From Gigaspora rosea (Eukaryota; Glomeromycota; Glomeromycetes; Diversisporales; Gigasporaceae), in contig QKWP01001072.1 in assembly GCA_003550325.1 (NCBI GenBank), forward strand, positions 62,001-126,000: 64,000 nucleotides of DNA. The letters run 5' to 3'. The first letter of the stretch is position 1. The number at the start of each line of letters is the position of its first letter. The translations under genes and the position numbers were made by a program. Shown in pieces: positions 34,764 through 46,106 of this stretch. Under the pieces are notes generated by a model. That model was not told the DNA's origin, searched no databases, and saw only the letters and a list, made by a program, of their open reading frames with translations.

Positions 34764-35784
34764 TAACCAATTTAAACAATCAATTCACAATCCAATTTAC
34801 CAGAATTGATTCAACAGTGCAGTTATTATAATCAGAAGTTAAAGATTTAATGATAAAATATTATTCTAATTCGTTGATGAAGTAACTTTTTGAAGGAAAT
34901 GAAAGATAAGCAATAGATCCAATGGTTTCGAATTTAATGATCCGTTGCGTTGATAAATTCATGATATTTATAGTTTTCGTTTTTACAATCATCAAGAACT
35001 TGAGACACAAATATAAGATTTATTATCAAATAAAATTTCATTCTCTTTTTTGATTTCATTGCTATAATATATTTCAGTATTATTTTCCTGTGTCCATTCA
35101 ACTTTTATTTGGCCAAAATTGCATAGTTGATAAGGATAATTTATATCGATAGTACTATTACATGAGAAAATCAATTAACAATGACAGTAAAATTCAAATT
35201 AATTATTATCATTTCAAATGGAAAAATTTTTACTTACCAAGTATTTAAAGTCAATCTTTGTAAAACTGTTGGGTCGTTTACAGACTTATTTCTATCATTA
35301 AGATCATAAACAAATAAACATACTGACTTCTGACAAGGTGTAAAGTGAGCGCCAATAGCAATTGTTGTATCTTTTGGATTGTATTAAACGTCGCTCTAGA
35401 TGATTTCCACATTATCCACATTATTAGAAATATTTGTCGATACTGCCTCTATCTGCACAGTATTTTCAACTGCTTTTAATGCACAAGTGCCTAGCATACA
35501 AATTCCAAAGTCATTAATTCTTATAGTGCAATGACTTTTATCTCCAGAAGCAGAATTTATTTCGCTTTTGAGCATTAATAAATATTGAGTGTCAAAATTA
35601 AAACTTGCTAGTGGCCCCACAGTAGCCCATATAAGTTTTACTTGTTAAATAACCTTTCTTCTTAAATAAAATTGAGTTTTTTTTCGCTTTGTATGTTATG
35701 AATGACAATAACATGGAAGTTTTTATCTTGATTCACATAATCAACATGTGAAGAAAATACATTTTTATCATTTTCACTTACTAC

Positions 35785-37802
35785 TAGAGATGGGTTTCAT
35801 GCATGCGCATGATTCCTTAATCATGCGCATGAATACGCATTAATGTGCATGTTTCTGAATCATGCACATTTTATCCCATCAAAATTTTATATATAAAAAT
35901 TAAATATAAAATAAGTATAATTAACTTTCTAATCTATCTATATACTTTAATTCTGGGTCTGTTTGCTTTAACATTTTTGATTGGTCATATTCGAAAAATG
36001 TGATCTAAATATAGAAAAACTAACATAAATAAGTAAGATGATTATGACTATTATCATAGTTGAGTAATTATAAATTCGAGTAATTATTGTCACAGATCAT
36101 AATTTAAAATGAAATCTACATTTTCTACTTAACCTGCTAGCCTTCTAAAACCCACTAATACTTGTTTATTATAATTTTTTTTTAAAACTAACCCTAAACC
36201 CCTAACCCTAAAAAATGCACTTCAAAAAATTTTAGTTTTCGAGATTTTATACTATAATTTCATTTTAATCTGGATTTCATTATAATTTAACACAATTATT
36301 ATATCATTTTTTGATGCTCTTATTAACGCCCTCAAACAGCACAAGATCGTGAATATGAATTTTCCAAATTTACTTTTGTTGTTTGATTGCCTAATATTTA
36401 CAAACTATTTTGTGCTAAAAAATTCCTGAATTTGAAACCGTTTTGTATAATAGTATCAAGTTCAAGAATAAGTGCAAGTGCAAGAACAAGTGCAAGAACA
36501 CGACAAATGCTCCACTATAGATAAAATATATGATTAATAAAAAAATAGTAAATACATTAGCGAATATCAAAAAAAGTTACATTCAATCAAATATTTAATG
36601 ATTGATTTCTAGAATTTTTGGCTGGAATTTTTGCTACCAGATTATCTGATAATCAACTAATTTTCTCAGTGACTCGTAGTTTTTGTCGATCTACTAACCA
36701 ATAAAATTACGGTTATGTTCAAAAGGTAATCAATGAGCTAAAATTCTCTTTGCAACACTTATTTTAAAAATTGGCATTCACCAATAAAACTAAGCTGCAT
36801 ACTATTTGTTATTGGAGTAATGAGCTTTGTAAAAACTTTTTATAGTTAGCTTATACTGATTCAAACTAACCCACTATATATTGCAATTACTGGTATAGCG
36901 AACAAATTTTTAATAGAATTTTTTTATAAAAACTCATGATAAAAAATCAAAATAATTCTAATAAAAACTGGCTCAACTATATTGAAATAGAGTGTGAATT
37001 CTATAGCAGAATTTTATAATAACATAATTTTAATGCAAACTAACTCAATCTTAACCATATACCGTAGTTAATAGAATAGTATGTTCAGTAAAAAATTTTT
37101 TGTGATGATTCAATGCAAACCAACTCAATATATTTATAAATATTATATGCAAAGTTGATTTTTTGTTTTGCATTATGGATTTTAAATTCAGGAGGACGGC
37201 AGATTTTTTTTTCTTTTTCTGCAAATAGAATAATGTTCACATTTAAGGTTAAATTTTTATTTTGCACAACAAGGAATCAAAAATTGGGCTGGCAGCCATA
37301 TGTTTCCTGTCAGTCCTATCAGACAATACAGAAAATTAAAGTTCTTATCAGATGAAAATAGTGGGAAAAAATAAGTGTCAAAAATCGAACAATTGGCACA
37401 ATTGGAAACTAAAAAAAAAAAAAAATTGAAAAAAATTGAAAAAGTGGGACGGCGGGTAATGCAAAACGAAAAATCAACTTTGCATGTCCTAATGCGAATT
37501 TACAGATTTTAACTAAGATTCTAAAATTTTATACAAAGCTCACATGGCAGAGCCATAGGTCAGGTGTCAAATTATATAAGATAGCAATGATGAAGTTTAC
37601 AATTAGCAAATTTGTAAAAATTTATATCTTATATATATATATAGGCAAAATCTAATTAAGAATCAATATATAGTATCTTTATTTAGTTATATCTTCAATA
37701 ATAAAGATAAAAATTAAAATTTTTTTTTATTATGCGGTATCATGCGCATTAATGTGCATTCATGCGCATTTTATTATAAAATGCGCATTTTACCCATCTT
37801 TA
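35785..37802. mobile_element. 2-kb hAT element with ATGCGCAT subterminal repeats
   Basis: The ends TAGAGATGGGT and the inverse TAAAGATGGGT pair, with an exact 8-bp duplication CTTACTAC (35,777-35,784, 37,803-37,810). Clusters of CATGCGCATGA / TGCGCATTAATG words lie within 100 bp of both ends. The core is AT-rich without a transposase; it includes CCCTAA runs near 36,187-36,210. Confidence 0.88.
37149..37483. mobile_element. MITE inside the hAT element
   Basis: The ends GCAAAGTTGATTTTTTGTTT and the inverse GCAAAGTTGATTTTTCGTTT pair over about 27 bp. The flanks allow only a 2-bp (AT or TA) duplication. Short ORFs on both strands here are by-products. Confidence 0.7.
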
Positions 37803-38463
37803 CTTACTACAGATGCAAAAATTTGCATTCATCTATATTCCTGATTTCTTTTAGATAAGTAGACAGTTCGTGGATATAAGGTGTTTTTTGTTATTATTGA
37901 AATAAATATCATCAGCTTGTACTATTAATTTCATAAATAATAAATATTCATTACTAAAGGTGAAATAGTCATATCAAAATTAAATAAATTTCTACCTTTC
38001 AAAATTTGATGACCCATAGCTCTCATTTTGTAATTCTTCATCTAATAATTCAAATATCAAATAAATTTTATTACATCCAACTATTTCCCATGTAGTTTTG
38101 TCTTCAGGAGATTCTACCCAAAGATTTAATCTTTTTGAAAAAAGTTAATTCCGCCAAGAAATTTTAATGAAAGTTTTTCTATTTCTGTTGCAAAAACTAT
38201 TTTCATTATCATCAAAAAAGTCTAAACCAAGTCAAGTGTTTAAATTATATGCTTTAAGTTCGATTTGACTTTGCATGTTAATAGGTTTTTTATTTTCACC
38301 TATAATAATTACAATTAAATTATATTAATCAAAAAAAAAAATAAATAAATAAATACATAAATAAATAAAAAAAATTAAGTGATTATTATACTAACTTTTA
38401 AATTTCTTAGTATATTTTTCATCTTTTATCATAGCCCCGCCCAAAATAAGACATCGCGCATAG

Positions 38464-38620
38464 GGATGGGTACGGTTATAGCTGTTTATAACTGGCTATA
38501 GCTGTAACTGATTCTAGTCGGTCAGAGGGCTTAGCTGACCAACCAAATTGTAGCCGATCGATTTTGCGCACCTGTGTGTTTGGGTGTGTGGCTTAATCAG
38601 GAGTCAGAAGCAGCAATTCC
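38464..38620. repeat. Single hAT-like end (TAGGGATGGGTACGG)
   Basis: TAGGGATGGGTACGGTTATAG is followed by repeated TAGCTG / CAGCTATAA words, in the style of the other hAT ends here. No partner end was found in the window, so this is a truncated or rearranged element. Confidence 0.4.
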
Positions 38621-39199
38621 CTGAAATTAGCAATAAAATTGCGCAGTGGTTGCCAAACAGACCAGGTTGAAACTAGAGGTTTCTGATTTTCTGGAGAGGT
38701 GTGTGGGGCGAATTTTGACTGTTATTGTTGTTGCTTGTGAGTGGAAAGTGAGTGAGAGTCTGTGGCGAGTGTATTTATGTGATTTTTAGCTGATGCTTGG
38801 TGTAACACCACATGATCTGTTTTCAAATAGATTGACACGGATTAGTCCGATAAACAGAAGATCCCATAAAGACTACAATAATAACATCACATAAAATAAT
38901 GCATACGTTATTTGTTTGCTTGTGCACGTAAAGGGAGGCAAATCTTACATTTTTAATTACTTTTTTGATACTTCTGTATGTACCAGTGATTATTTTTTAC
39001 TGTGCGTGCTGTGCGCAGTGCACAGAAACAAAAATTTGTGCATATATTTTTTCAGTTAAAGTGCGGATACCACACAGAAATAATTGTCATTTTATAAGTA
39101 GTGCACACAGTTGCAAGCATTTTCTTGTATTTGCTGTGCAGAAAAAATTTATGGATTGTGCAGTATCTGCACAGTTAATTTTAATTGAAAATTAACACT

Positions 39200-40047
39200 G
39201 GTATGTACTAAAGCTACTGGTGAAACTAAACTGTAATGGTGCACCGATTTTCACCAATCACCAATCACCAATGAGCATTGTGAAACTGGTAAAACTAGTG
39301 ATACTAGTGAAACTGGTGATACTGGTGAAACTGGTGAAACTGGTGATATTGGTGAAACTGTAATGTGATGTAAAAAATTACTTATAGGCGGAATGTGGCA
39401 TGCATATATATGAAACTTTTTTTCATACTAAATTAATGAGTTGTATAGATTAATTGAAAGTCATAGAGCTCGTTGAGGCGCATCTAACGGTGGTTAGATC
39501 ATCCAAATTGGCCCAGTCATTAGCAAGATATCATTGAAAAATGATTGGCTGACTAAATACAATATTTACATAGAGATTTTATATAGTCAGCCAATTGTTT
39601 TTTAATGATATCTTGCTATCCACCAGACCGATTTGGATGATCTAACTACCATTAGATGCATCTCAACGAGCTCTATAACTTTCAATTAATCACAATTTGT
39701 TAACTTAGTATGAAAAATAGTTTTATATGTATGCATACCACCTTTCGTCTACAATATAATTTGCATTATGTTATACTATAGAAAATCTCATCTGGCAGCT
39801 ATTAATTAATATTACTAGTTTTACCAATATCACAGTTTCACCATTTACCAGTTTCACCAGTATCACCAGTATCACCAGTATTACCAATTCACCAGTTTCA
39901 CCAGTTTCACCAGTATCACCAATATCACCATAATCACCATTTCACCAGCTTCACTAGTTTCACCAATTTGGCTATTAAGTTTCACCAGTTTCACCAGTTT
40001 CACCTGGTGAAACTAATTAGTTTCACCAGCAGCTTTAGTATGTACCC
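39200..40047. mobile_element. Fold-back element with GGTGAAACT minisatellite arms
   Basis: The ends GGTATGTACTAAAGCTACTG and the inverse GGGTACATACTAAAGCTGCT pair over 30 bp. The left arm has GGTGAAACT / GGTGATACT 9-bp units at 39,284-39,360; the right arm has their complement at 39,828-40,028 with more units. Between them lies a 310-bp palindrome. The target duplication was not resolved. Confidence 0.75.
39411..39725. repeat. Palindrome at the core of the fold-back
   Basis: GAAAGTCATAGAGCTCGTTG and CATCTAACGGTGGTTAGATC have mirror partners on the right (CAACGAGCTCTATAACTTTC). The centre is near 39,566. One arm is also found at 20,277-20,430. Confidence 0.8.
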
Positions 40048-40201
40048 TAAAATTACTTTACTTTTTTGATACTGATCTGCATATATACATGTGACTTATG
40101 TTATACAAAGGCCCAGTGCATTGTTTTTGCAAAAATAATTTTTGGTTACACACTACTAATATTGTGTAACATTACACAAGTCTAATTTTGATACCCTAAC
40201 C

Positions 40202-41379
40202 TAGTGATTTAAGCCGTATGATTTTGGTCAGCTGGCTAAGCCAGCTGACCAAAATATCGGCTAAGCGGCTAGCTAATTGCTAATAGTTATGCTTTCAGAA
40301 TAATTCAGAACTAATATCACACTTTATATTACGATAATAATTTATTCTATATACTGTAGCAATTAATAATTAAACTATCCAAAATACACAGGTTCTTCAA
40401 TTTGTCGGTTTCCTCTCTTACAATATATATATTTATTTTATTAACGTTAACTTATTTTTACTTCTTAAAGGACATAGAGCAAGCAAGAAAAACTCAAAAA
40501 TCTTAACCGTGTATCTGGGTTTAATTTAAATTTGGAATCCATATATACTTATTAACAGGTAGGTAATAAACCATTTAATCATATTTAAATAAAAAAAAAA
40601 AGCCAAATTTAATTTTAGCAATTTTTATCTTCAACTATTATGGTACTCCAATATGATTGACTAGTAATTAATATTGTGCATAAGCATACATTAATTGAAT
40701 TCTGAGAATCGTAGTGCGAAATGCGACCAATATTTTTGCAATGTTTGATCACGTAATTACCTAACCAAAGTATCCAGGTGCTGCCAAGAAAAACCTGACA
40801 TTGTAATGGCAAGTATCGATCGTATTTGAATTATCTTGAGTAGCGATATGCAATAAATCCGTCTAAAATATAGAAGTAAAAAAAAAAACAAATTATTACA
40901 TAAATTTATAAGAAAAGAACTTTATATATATTTTTTATACGCAGTTATAGAATAAAAAACTTTATTTGATTAAGGTTATATTATAGAATAAAAGAATTTA
41001 TTTGATTGTTATATGGAATATAAAAACTTAGCTTTCAATATATCGCAATTTAAAATTATATAAATTACAGTATCAAGTTAGATCACGATTGACTGGGCCA
41101 CTATTTTTCGATCTAAAAAAATTATCTAATGCACAAGCAATATAATATCTTTTTAGCTTCGTAGTTTTTTTAGAACGTGGTAAAGATTTCAAAAATCTAG
41201 TTGCTTTAATCAAATCTATACGGTTTTAAATAAGTAACTTTCAACTTGCATACGTAGTATTAATTCTGTAATATGATCAGGTGATCTTAGCCGCATTAGC
41301 CAGCTGACTATGTTATATCGGCTGGCTTAGCTGGCTAAGCCAGCTTAGCCGCAGCTGCTTCAGCCAGCTTAAAACACTA
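40202..41379. mobile_element. hAT element with GCTGGCTAAGCC subterminal repeats
   Basis: The ends TAGTGATTTAAGC and the inverse TAGTGTTTTAAGC pair. The flanks CCCTAACC and CACTAACC (40,194-40,201, 41,380-41,387) match 7 of 8. Removing it restores the left arm of the fold-back (TACCCTAACCCGGCATTAAG), confirming the boundaries. GCTGGCTTAGCTGGC-type words cluster at both ends. Confidence 0.88.
40595..40870 (-). pseudogene. Possible protein-coding fragment inside the hAT element
   Basis: The minus strand reads DLLHIATQDNSNTIDTCHYN then VRFFLAAPGYFG with a stop. It looks protein-like rather than random AT-rich translation. I cannot assign it. It may be captured host sequence. Confidence 0.25.
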
Positions 41380-41588
41380 CACTAACCCGGCATTAAGCTT
41401 AATACTAGTGGGCACTATCATGATAATGCCCCGGTGGGGTTAGACATAATTCCGGCCCACCCTAACCCTAAAAACTAATTGTTCGAAGCAACATCCAATC
41501 ACAGAACATATACTAGATGCATATGTCATGTAACCAGTATATGTACTGTGATTGGATTTTGCTTCAAACAATTAGTTTTTAGGGTTCC

Positions 41589-42000
41589 TAGATTTAGGGT
41601 TAGGGTTGGCCGGAATTATGTCTAACCCCGCCGAGGGCATTATCATGATAGTACTCACCAGCATTAAGCTTAATGCCGGGTTAGGGTACCACTAGATTTA
41701 GGGTTAGGGTGGGCCGGAATTATGTCTAACCCCGCCGGGGCATTATCATGATAGTGCCCACCAGCATTAAGCTTAATGCCGGGTTAGGGTACCACTAGAT
41801 TTAGGGTTAGGGTGGGCCGGAATTATGTCTAACCCCGCCGGGTGCATTATCATGATAGTGCCTACCAACATTAAGCTTAATGCCGGGTTAGGGTACCACT
41901 AGATTTAGGGTTAGGGTGGGCCGGAATTATGTCTAACCCCACCGGGGCATTATCATGATAGTGCCAACCAGCATTAACTTAATGCCGGGTTAGGGTACCA
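41589..42000. repeat. Four tandem ~104-bp units with TTTAGGGTTAGGG
   Basis: Units start at 41,589, 41,693, 41,796 and 41,900 with TAGATTTAGGGTTAGGGT and contain the small palindromes CATTATCATGATA and CATTAAGCTTAATG. A fifth, inverted unit lies at 41,385-41,475. The TTAGGG words resemble telomere repeats, but the unit is clearly the arm of a fold-back element. Confidence 0.88.
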
Positions 42001-42046
42001 AAATTAGACTTGTGTAATATTACACGACATTAGCAGCGTGTATTTT

Positions 42047-45000
42047 AGAATATACCGACACAGCATGCACATGACTTATCTCCTTTATCGGCACAGCAAC
42101 AATCAACATAAGTACCCCATTTCTAATTGCCTAATTGGACAGAATTTACATTCTAAATTAGGTCTAAATGAACTTTGTACGCATTTGCTAAATGCTAATT
42201 TTATTGCATTTCTGACTTTTTATTTTTTATACTGTAAAAATGCAAATATAGTAATATCGTTATAGTTATTTTAATAAAAAACGATAAACTATGCAAAGAA
42301 TTTTGACCAGTGATCTTCAAGGCCATATCTATGACAAATAGATATATGCTGCACATTAACTATTGGCCAATCCACTCTTGCATAACTTTTCATGCTCACA
42401 TATATGATATGGTTGCTATTTACAAAATGCAATACAATTGGATTTCTTCTATGTATCGGTGCTGATTCTAATGGAAAAAATATTGTGCACTGTTCATCTT
42501 TTTCATCAAAGATGGCAATAGAAACAGTAAAGGTATTAGCAGCCAATTGTGCACAATCAGGTGACAAGAACCAAAACGAAGATGGACATGGTGATGCCCA
42601 CGACTCTAATATTCGTTTGAGCAAATTAATGTCATAACCCAGCCAGTCTTTATAAACTTCCATACGCTTATTCAATTAACCATTCATGGCCAATTTAACA
42701 AGATTCCAGTTTTCTTCATTTCCTCGAATAGCAATAGCAAGCGCCCGAAATCCACAATTACCATCACTTTTTGGATTACAAATTTGATCCACATCATCAA
42801 CAGGAATTCGAGAATTTAATAAAATGTTCGGCCTTGTATCTATAATTAATAATATAAATTAATAATTTGTATATTGGCATGCCCCTTATATTATTTAAAA
42901 TACACATTACCTTCAATATAAAATGTTGAACCATTTTGTAAAAAATTAACATTTTTAATTGGCTCTTTTTTAGCAACACCAACACTGATTTTCTTTTTCT
43001 TTCTCTTAGCCTCTATATTTTTCATATTTTCTAATGCTGTTGGTAATTGTTTAGTTCCAGAAGGGCGTCCTCTTCCTTTAATTTTTTCTGGAATCTTTAT
43101 TTCAGAAAGCTTGACTTCAGGTACTATTAAAATATCCTCAAGCTTTTTCAAAAGATCTGTTTTTGTTGTTCATCTGGAAAATTTATATATCGAGTTTCAA
43201 TTTTATACAATCGAGACTTAAGTGAAATATTATCAAAACTAGTTGAAGATAAGTCTTTCATTAAATCATTAGAATTAGCATGATCTTAGGAAATAGTAAC
43301 CATCTTTTTGGAATAATTGATAGCATGACGGGACCGTTTAGTGGAAGCATATATCGACAAGGTAAGTTATAATTGACTCGTAATTCACATAAACAAGCCT
43401 TATATGTAGTCACACTAAGAAGCTCATTCTTGATTTGATTTAAAGCAAATTGCGTTACCCTTCCTAAAAGTGGTTTAATCGATTCTTATCATTCAATGTT
43501 AATAAAGGGTCAGCATTCACACTTTCATTTTCATATTGTAATGAAAGTTCTTCATAATGCAAACGTAACCATCTATCTAAAGAATTAAAAGACTTCGTTA
43601 AACTTCCTGAAGCTTCAATAGCACGTTTCATAGCTGAATGTGCGCCTTCAACACGTTGTGTTGTTGTAGCATTGAAGTGCATTATTCTGCTTGTATAAAA
43701 TCCAACCCATTTCTCTTTAATCTTCATCATCCTTTAAAATTTAAATATATAAAGTATTAAATTCATAATGTACATAAAATATAATATGAATAACTTCATA
43801 TATATACTTTCCTGTCAAAATATTTCATTACTTCATTCGCATTGAAGCTTAATGCAGATAGTGCCTTATATGGAGCAATTGCCAAATTTAATGCTTCATA
43901 ATCTCTTGAATGGATAATATGATCTATGAGTTTTATAATATCATCATAAGAATTATCATCAAAGTGTTTTTTTAAATTCTTTTTAAAATTATTCAAAATA
44001 TGCCAGGTGCACAAGAGATGTTCAGATTGAGGAAAACTTTTTTTAAAGGCACCAATAAGTGCAGCGTCATTATCCGTAACTAATACAAGAGGAAAATGTC
44101 AAAAAAAAAACAATAGAAGCAAGCTGTTCAACCACCCAACTATATGACTTCTCAGATTCGTCAGAGATCCAAGCACCAGCAATTCCAAAGGTTTGTAACG
44201 AGTTTATCCCAAGGTTACTAATACCAACAAAATTTACAAATGGCAATTTGTAAATATTTGTTTTATATGTAGTGTCAACTAGAATAATTTCTGGAAAGCG
44301 CCTAGCCATTTTAATTGAATTGCCATGACAGAAAAAAAGATGTTTGATACGTCCATCTATATTAATTCAATATTATATAAGAAATTTTTGTAATAATTTT
44401 AATAAAATAAAATAAAATAAAATATAGAGATGATTACCATTTTGATTTTCACGACGAACAGTGTATCCTCTTTTTTCCATACCTAATATTAAGGCCTCCA
44501 TTGAAGCATTTTCTTCTGATATATGAATTCGTGAACCCAAATTTAAAATATCCCGTCTTGTCGCAGTTGGCTCCCCATTCTCATCTCTAATGGCTTCATA
44601 AATTGCACTCGGTTTTGCCCCAGCTTTTAGCATTTGCACAGCTGTGCGCTTTGCTTCATGTGTTAATCGGCGATGTTCATGGAAAACTCTTGCATTTTTA
44701 GCTTTGGGATGATTATGCCTATTTATTACTTCAACAACTTTCCATTTAGAATCTCTTGGAACGGCTTTTAATAAATATGGACACCCACAACGCTTGCTCA
44801 TCTTTTTTTTTTGACGTGTATCTGCTGTCAAATTTGAAGTATTTCGAGGTTGACCACCACGCTTACATTGGATATGGAAATGACGATGACCACTACTTTT
44901 AGTAGTTACAGCAAATCCAGAAAACTGAGCTATTTCCTGTACGGCATTTAAAATATCTTTTTTTGTAGTGTAAATTTGTCCAAGCATTGTACAAGCTAAT

Positions 45001-45592
45001 AGAAAAAGCGTTAATGAAATTTAATATAAATTAAATATTATATATCTTATAATTTTTACTTTTGGTTTTCATTTTCTTTATTGGATTCAGACTTATCCTC
45101 ATCATTTGATTCTGCTTCATCATCTTCATAATTTGAATAAATTTCATCGTCCTCGTTAAATTCGATTTGGTTATCTTCATCAGATACAAACTTATTTAAG
45201 TTTTCAATATCACTCATTTTGACAAAAAGCAAATTTCCGATGCTACTATTCTAGATAAATAGTTAAGTACAGATATCTTGGGCCACGTACAATATGTTTT
45301 TCGTTTTACTATTTTTTTATTTGTTTATTTAGAAGATTTATCGTACATACAATGTTAACAAACTTTTGATTACATTGTTTATTTATCAATTTACACATCC
45401 TTATATTACTTTATTCGTCAATTTTCATGTTCCTATTTCTTTAATTCCGATAATTTCCGAGGAATATGATCTTTGTCATGATCACATACGCATATTACTA
45501 TAAATCGTATTTGAATGGTTATCAAAAGTGGGTCGATCACTGCTGTGCCGATAAAGGATATAAGTCACGTGCATGCTGTGTCGGTATATTCT
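42047..45592 (-). mobile_element. Mutator-like (FAR1-type MULE) element with ~52-bp TIRs
   Basis: The left end 42,047-42,099 (AGAATATACCGACACAGCAT...) matches the inverse of 45,541-45,592 with few differences. It encloses one transposase gene. The 9-bp flanks do not match (GTGTATTTT versus CCCGCATTC), perhaps because a fold-back adjoins the left end and a MITE sits at the right. Autonomous-sized, slightly decayed. Confidence 0.85.
42289..45217 (-). pseudogene. FAR1 / MULE transposase fused to an OTU-like protease domain
   Basis: An acidic N-terminal exon starts at 45,217 (MSDIENLNKFVSDEDNQIEF). A FAR1-type DNA-binding exon covers about 44,990-44,440 (HFHIQCKRGG, RCGCPYLLKAV, INRHNHPKAK). After a GTAATC...ATATAG intron comes the MULE core with LVDTTYKTN (first acid), VTDNDAAL (second acid), HLLCTWHILNNFKKNLKKHF and, after another intron, TTQRVEGAHSAMKR (third acid). 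A C-x-C...C SWIM-like stretch (CLCELRVNYNLPC) is near 43,390, a basic RGRPSGTK motif near 43,070, and an OTU-type box SDGNCGFRALAIAIR at about 42,725-42,765 with NHIIYV as the likely His region. Disruptions: a shift in the A-run near 44,100, shifts near 43,465 and 43,165, and a stop at 42,676-42,678. It would cut and paste the element; the role of the OTU part is unknown. Confidence 0.85.
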
Positions 45593-45595
45593 CCC

Positions 45596-45932
45596 GCATT
45601 CACTTATTTGCGCGGGTAATACAAGCTCCTGGAGAGGAAATAGCCAATCGGAGAGTGCAAATTTTGACTATTCCGGATCAGCCCGATGAAGAATTCGAAC
45701 ACGCGTAAAAGAAGAAAAAAGCGAAAATACGCAATAACTAATGTTTAAATTGATCTTGGTGCACTAATTAAAAATGACGGGGATGAAATTTTACTTATAT
45801 TAAGCATCACTCTAACCCTATAGTCTCTAACGTTAAGGCCCTAACCCTAAATTTTTATCTCACGCACTTAGTTTATTTACAAAATCAGAATTCCTTTTTT
45901 GGCTTGTGTTACCCGCGCAAATAAGTAAAATG
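45596..45932. mobile_element. MULE-type MITE, exact 9-bp target duplication
   Basis: The ends CATTCACTTATTTGCGCGGG and the inverse CATTTTACTTATTTGCGCGG pair over ~29 bp. The flanks are TATTCTCCC (45,587-45,595, 45,933-45,941). The interior has CCAATCGG, GGATCAGCCCGATGAAG and a CTAACCC-rich right half, like the pair at 6.4-7.8 kb. Confidence 0.85.
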
Positions 45933-45964
45933 TATTCTCCCCACGTAAAATGCAGAAATGTCAT

Positions 45965-46050
45965 GGATTCCGCTCACGTGATGCATTTGTTAGCCAATCA
46001 GCTATAGAGATCGACACGGATCAGCCCGTTTTCCTAGTTTATAAATAGAT
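45965..46050 (+). promoter_or_regulatory. Candidate promoter: CACGTGA, CCAATCA, GATCAGCCCG, TATA box
   Basis: In order: GCTCACGTGATG (about 45,977), AGCCAATCAGC (about 45,995), GATCGACACGGATCAGCCCG (46,009-46,028) and TTTATAAATAG (46,038-46,048), about 60 bp before the ATG at 46,107. The order and spacing resemble a complete RNA polymerase II promoter. The first three motifs also occur, in the same order, inside MITEs at 6.4, 6.7 and (partly) 45.64 kb. Confidence 0.55.
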
Positions 46051-46106
46051 GGTGTGCGCGTACTTAAATGATTTTTCATTAAAGTTTGAAAAAACGTTGC
46101 ACTTAT

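Larger units (their letters stand above)
34870..38330 (-). pseudogene. Host-type gene remnant of unknown family, split by an hAT element
   Basis: From right to left, recognisable peptide stretches are MQSQIELKAYNLNT, LNLWVESPEDKTTWEIVGCN, LIFELLDEELQNESYG (38,300-37,990), then across the hAT insertion SENDKNVFSSHVDYVNQDKN, VGPLASFNFDTQYLLMLKSE, IRINDFGICMLGTCALKA (35,790-35,400), IAIGAHFTPCQKSVCLFVYD (about 35,330) and QLCNFGQIKVEWTQEN (about 35,100). I recall this arrangement from multicopy proteins of Rhizophagus with no assigned role, but cannot name a domain with certainty. It may be related to the gene at 46.1 kb, whose segment would follow this one. It is broken at several points in addition to the hAT insertion. 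Role unknown. Confidence 0.5.
40148..42043. mobile_element. Fold-back element with tandemly expanded right arm
   Basis: The ends pair over about 50 bp (ACACAAGTCTAATTTTGATA with the inverse of TACCAAAATTAGACTTGTGT). Both arms then carry a ~104-bp unit, once on the left (interrupted by an hAT element) and four times on the right. Without the hAT insertion the element is about 710 bp. Its right end abuts the MULE at 42,047 almost directly. Confidence 0.75.

Noticed and set aside
36187-36211. CCCTAA-like run suggesting a telomere
   Set aside because: Only a few imperfect units in the middle of an hAT element; ordinary DNA continues on both sides.
41589-42000. TTAGGG-containing tandem repeat as interstitial telomere
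   Set aside because: The ~104-bp unit is the arm of a fold-back element, not a TTAGGG array.
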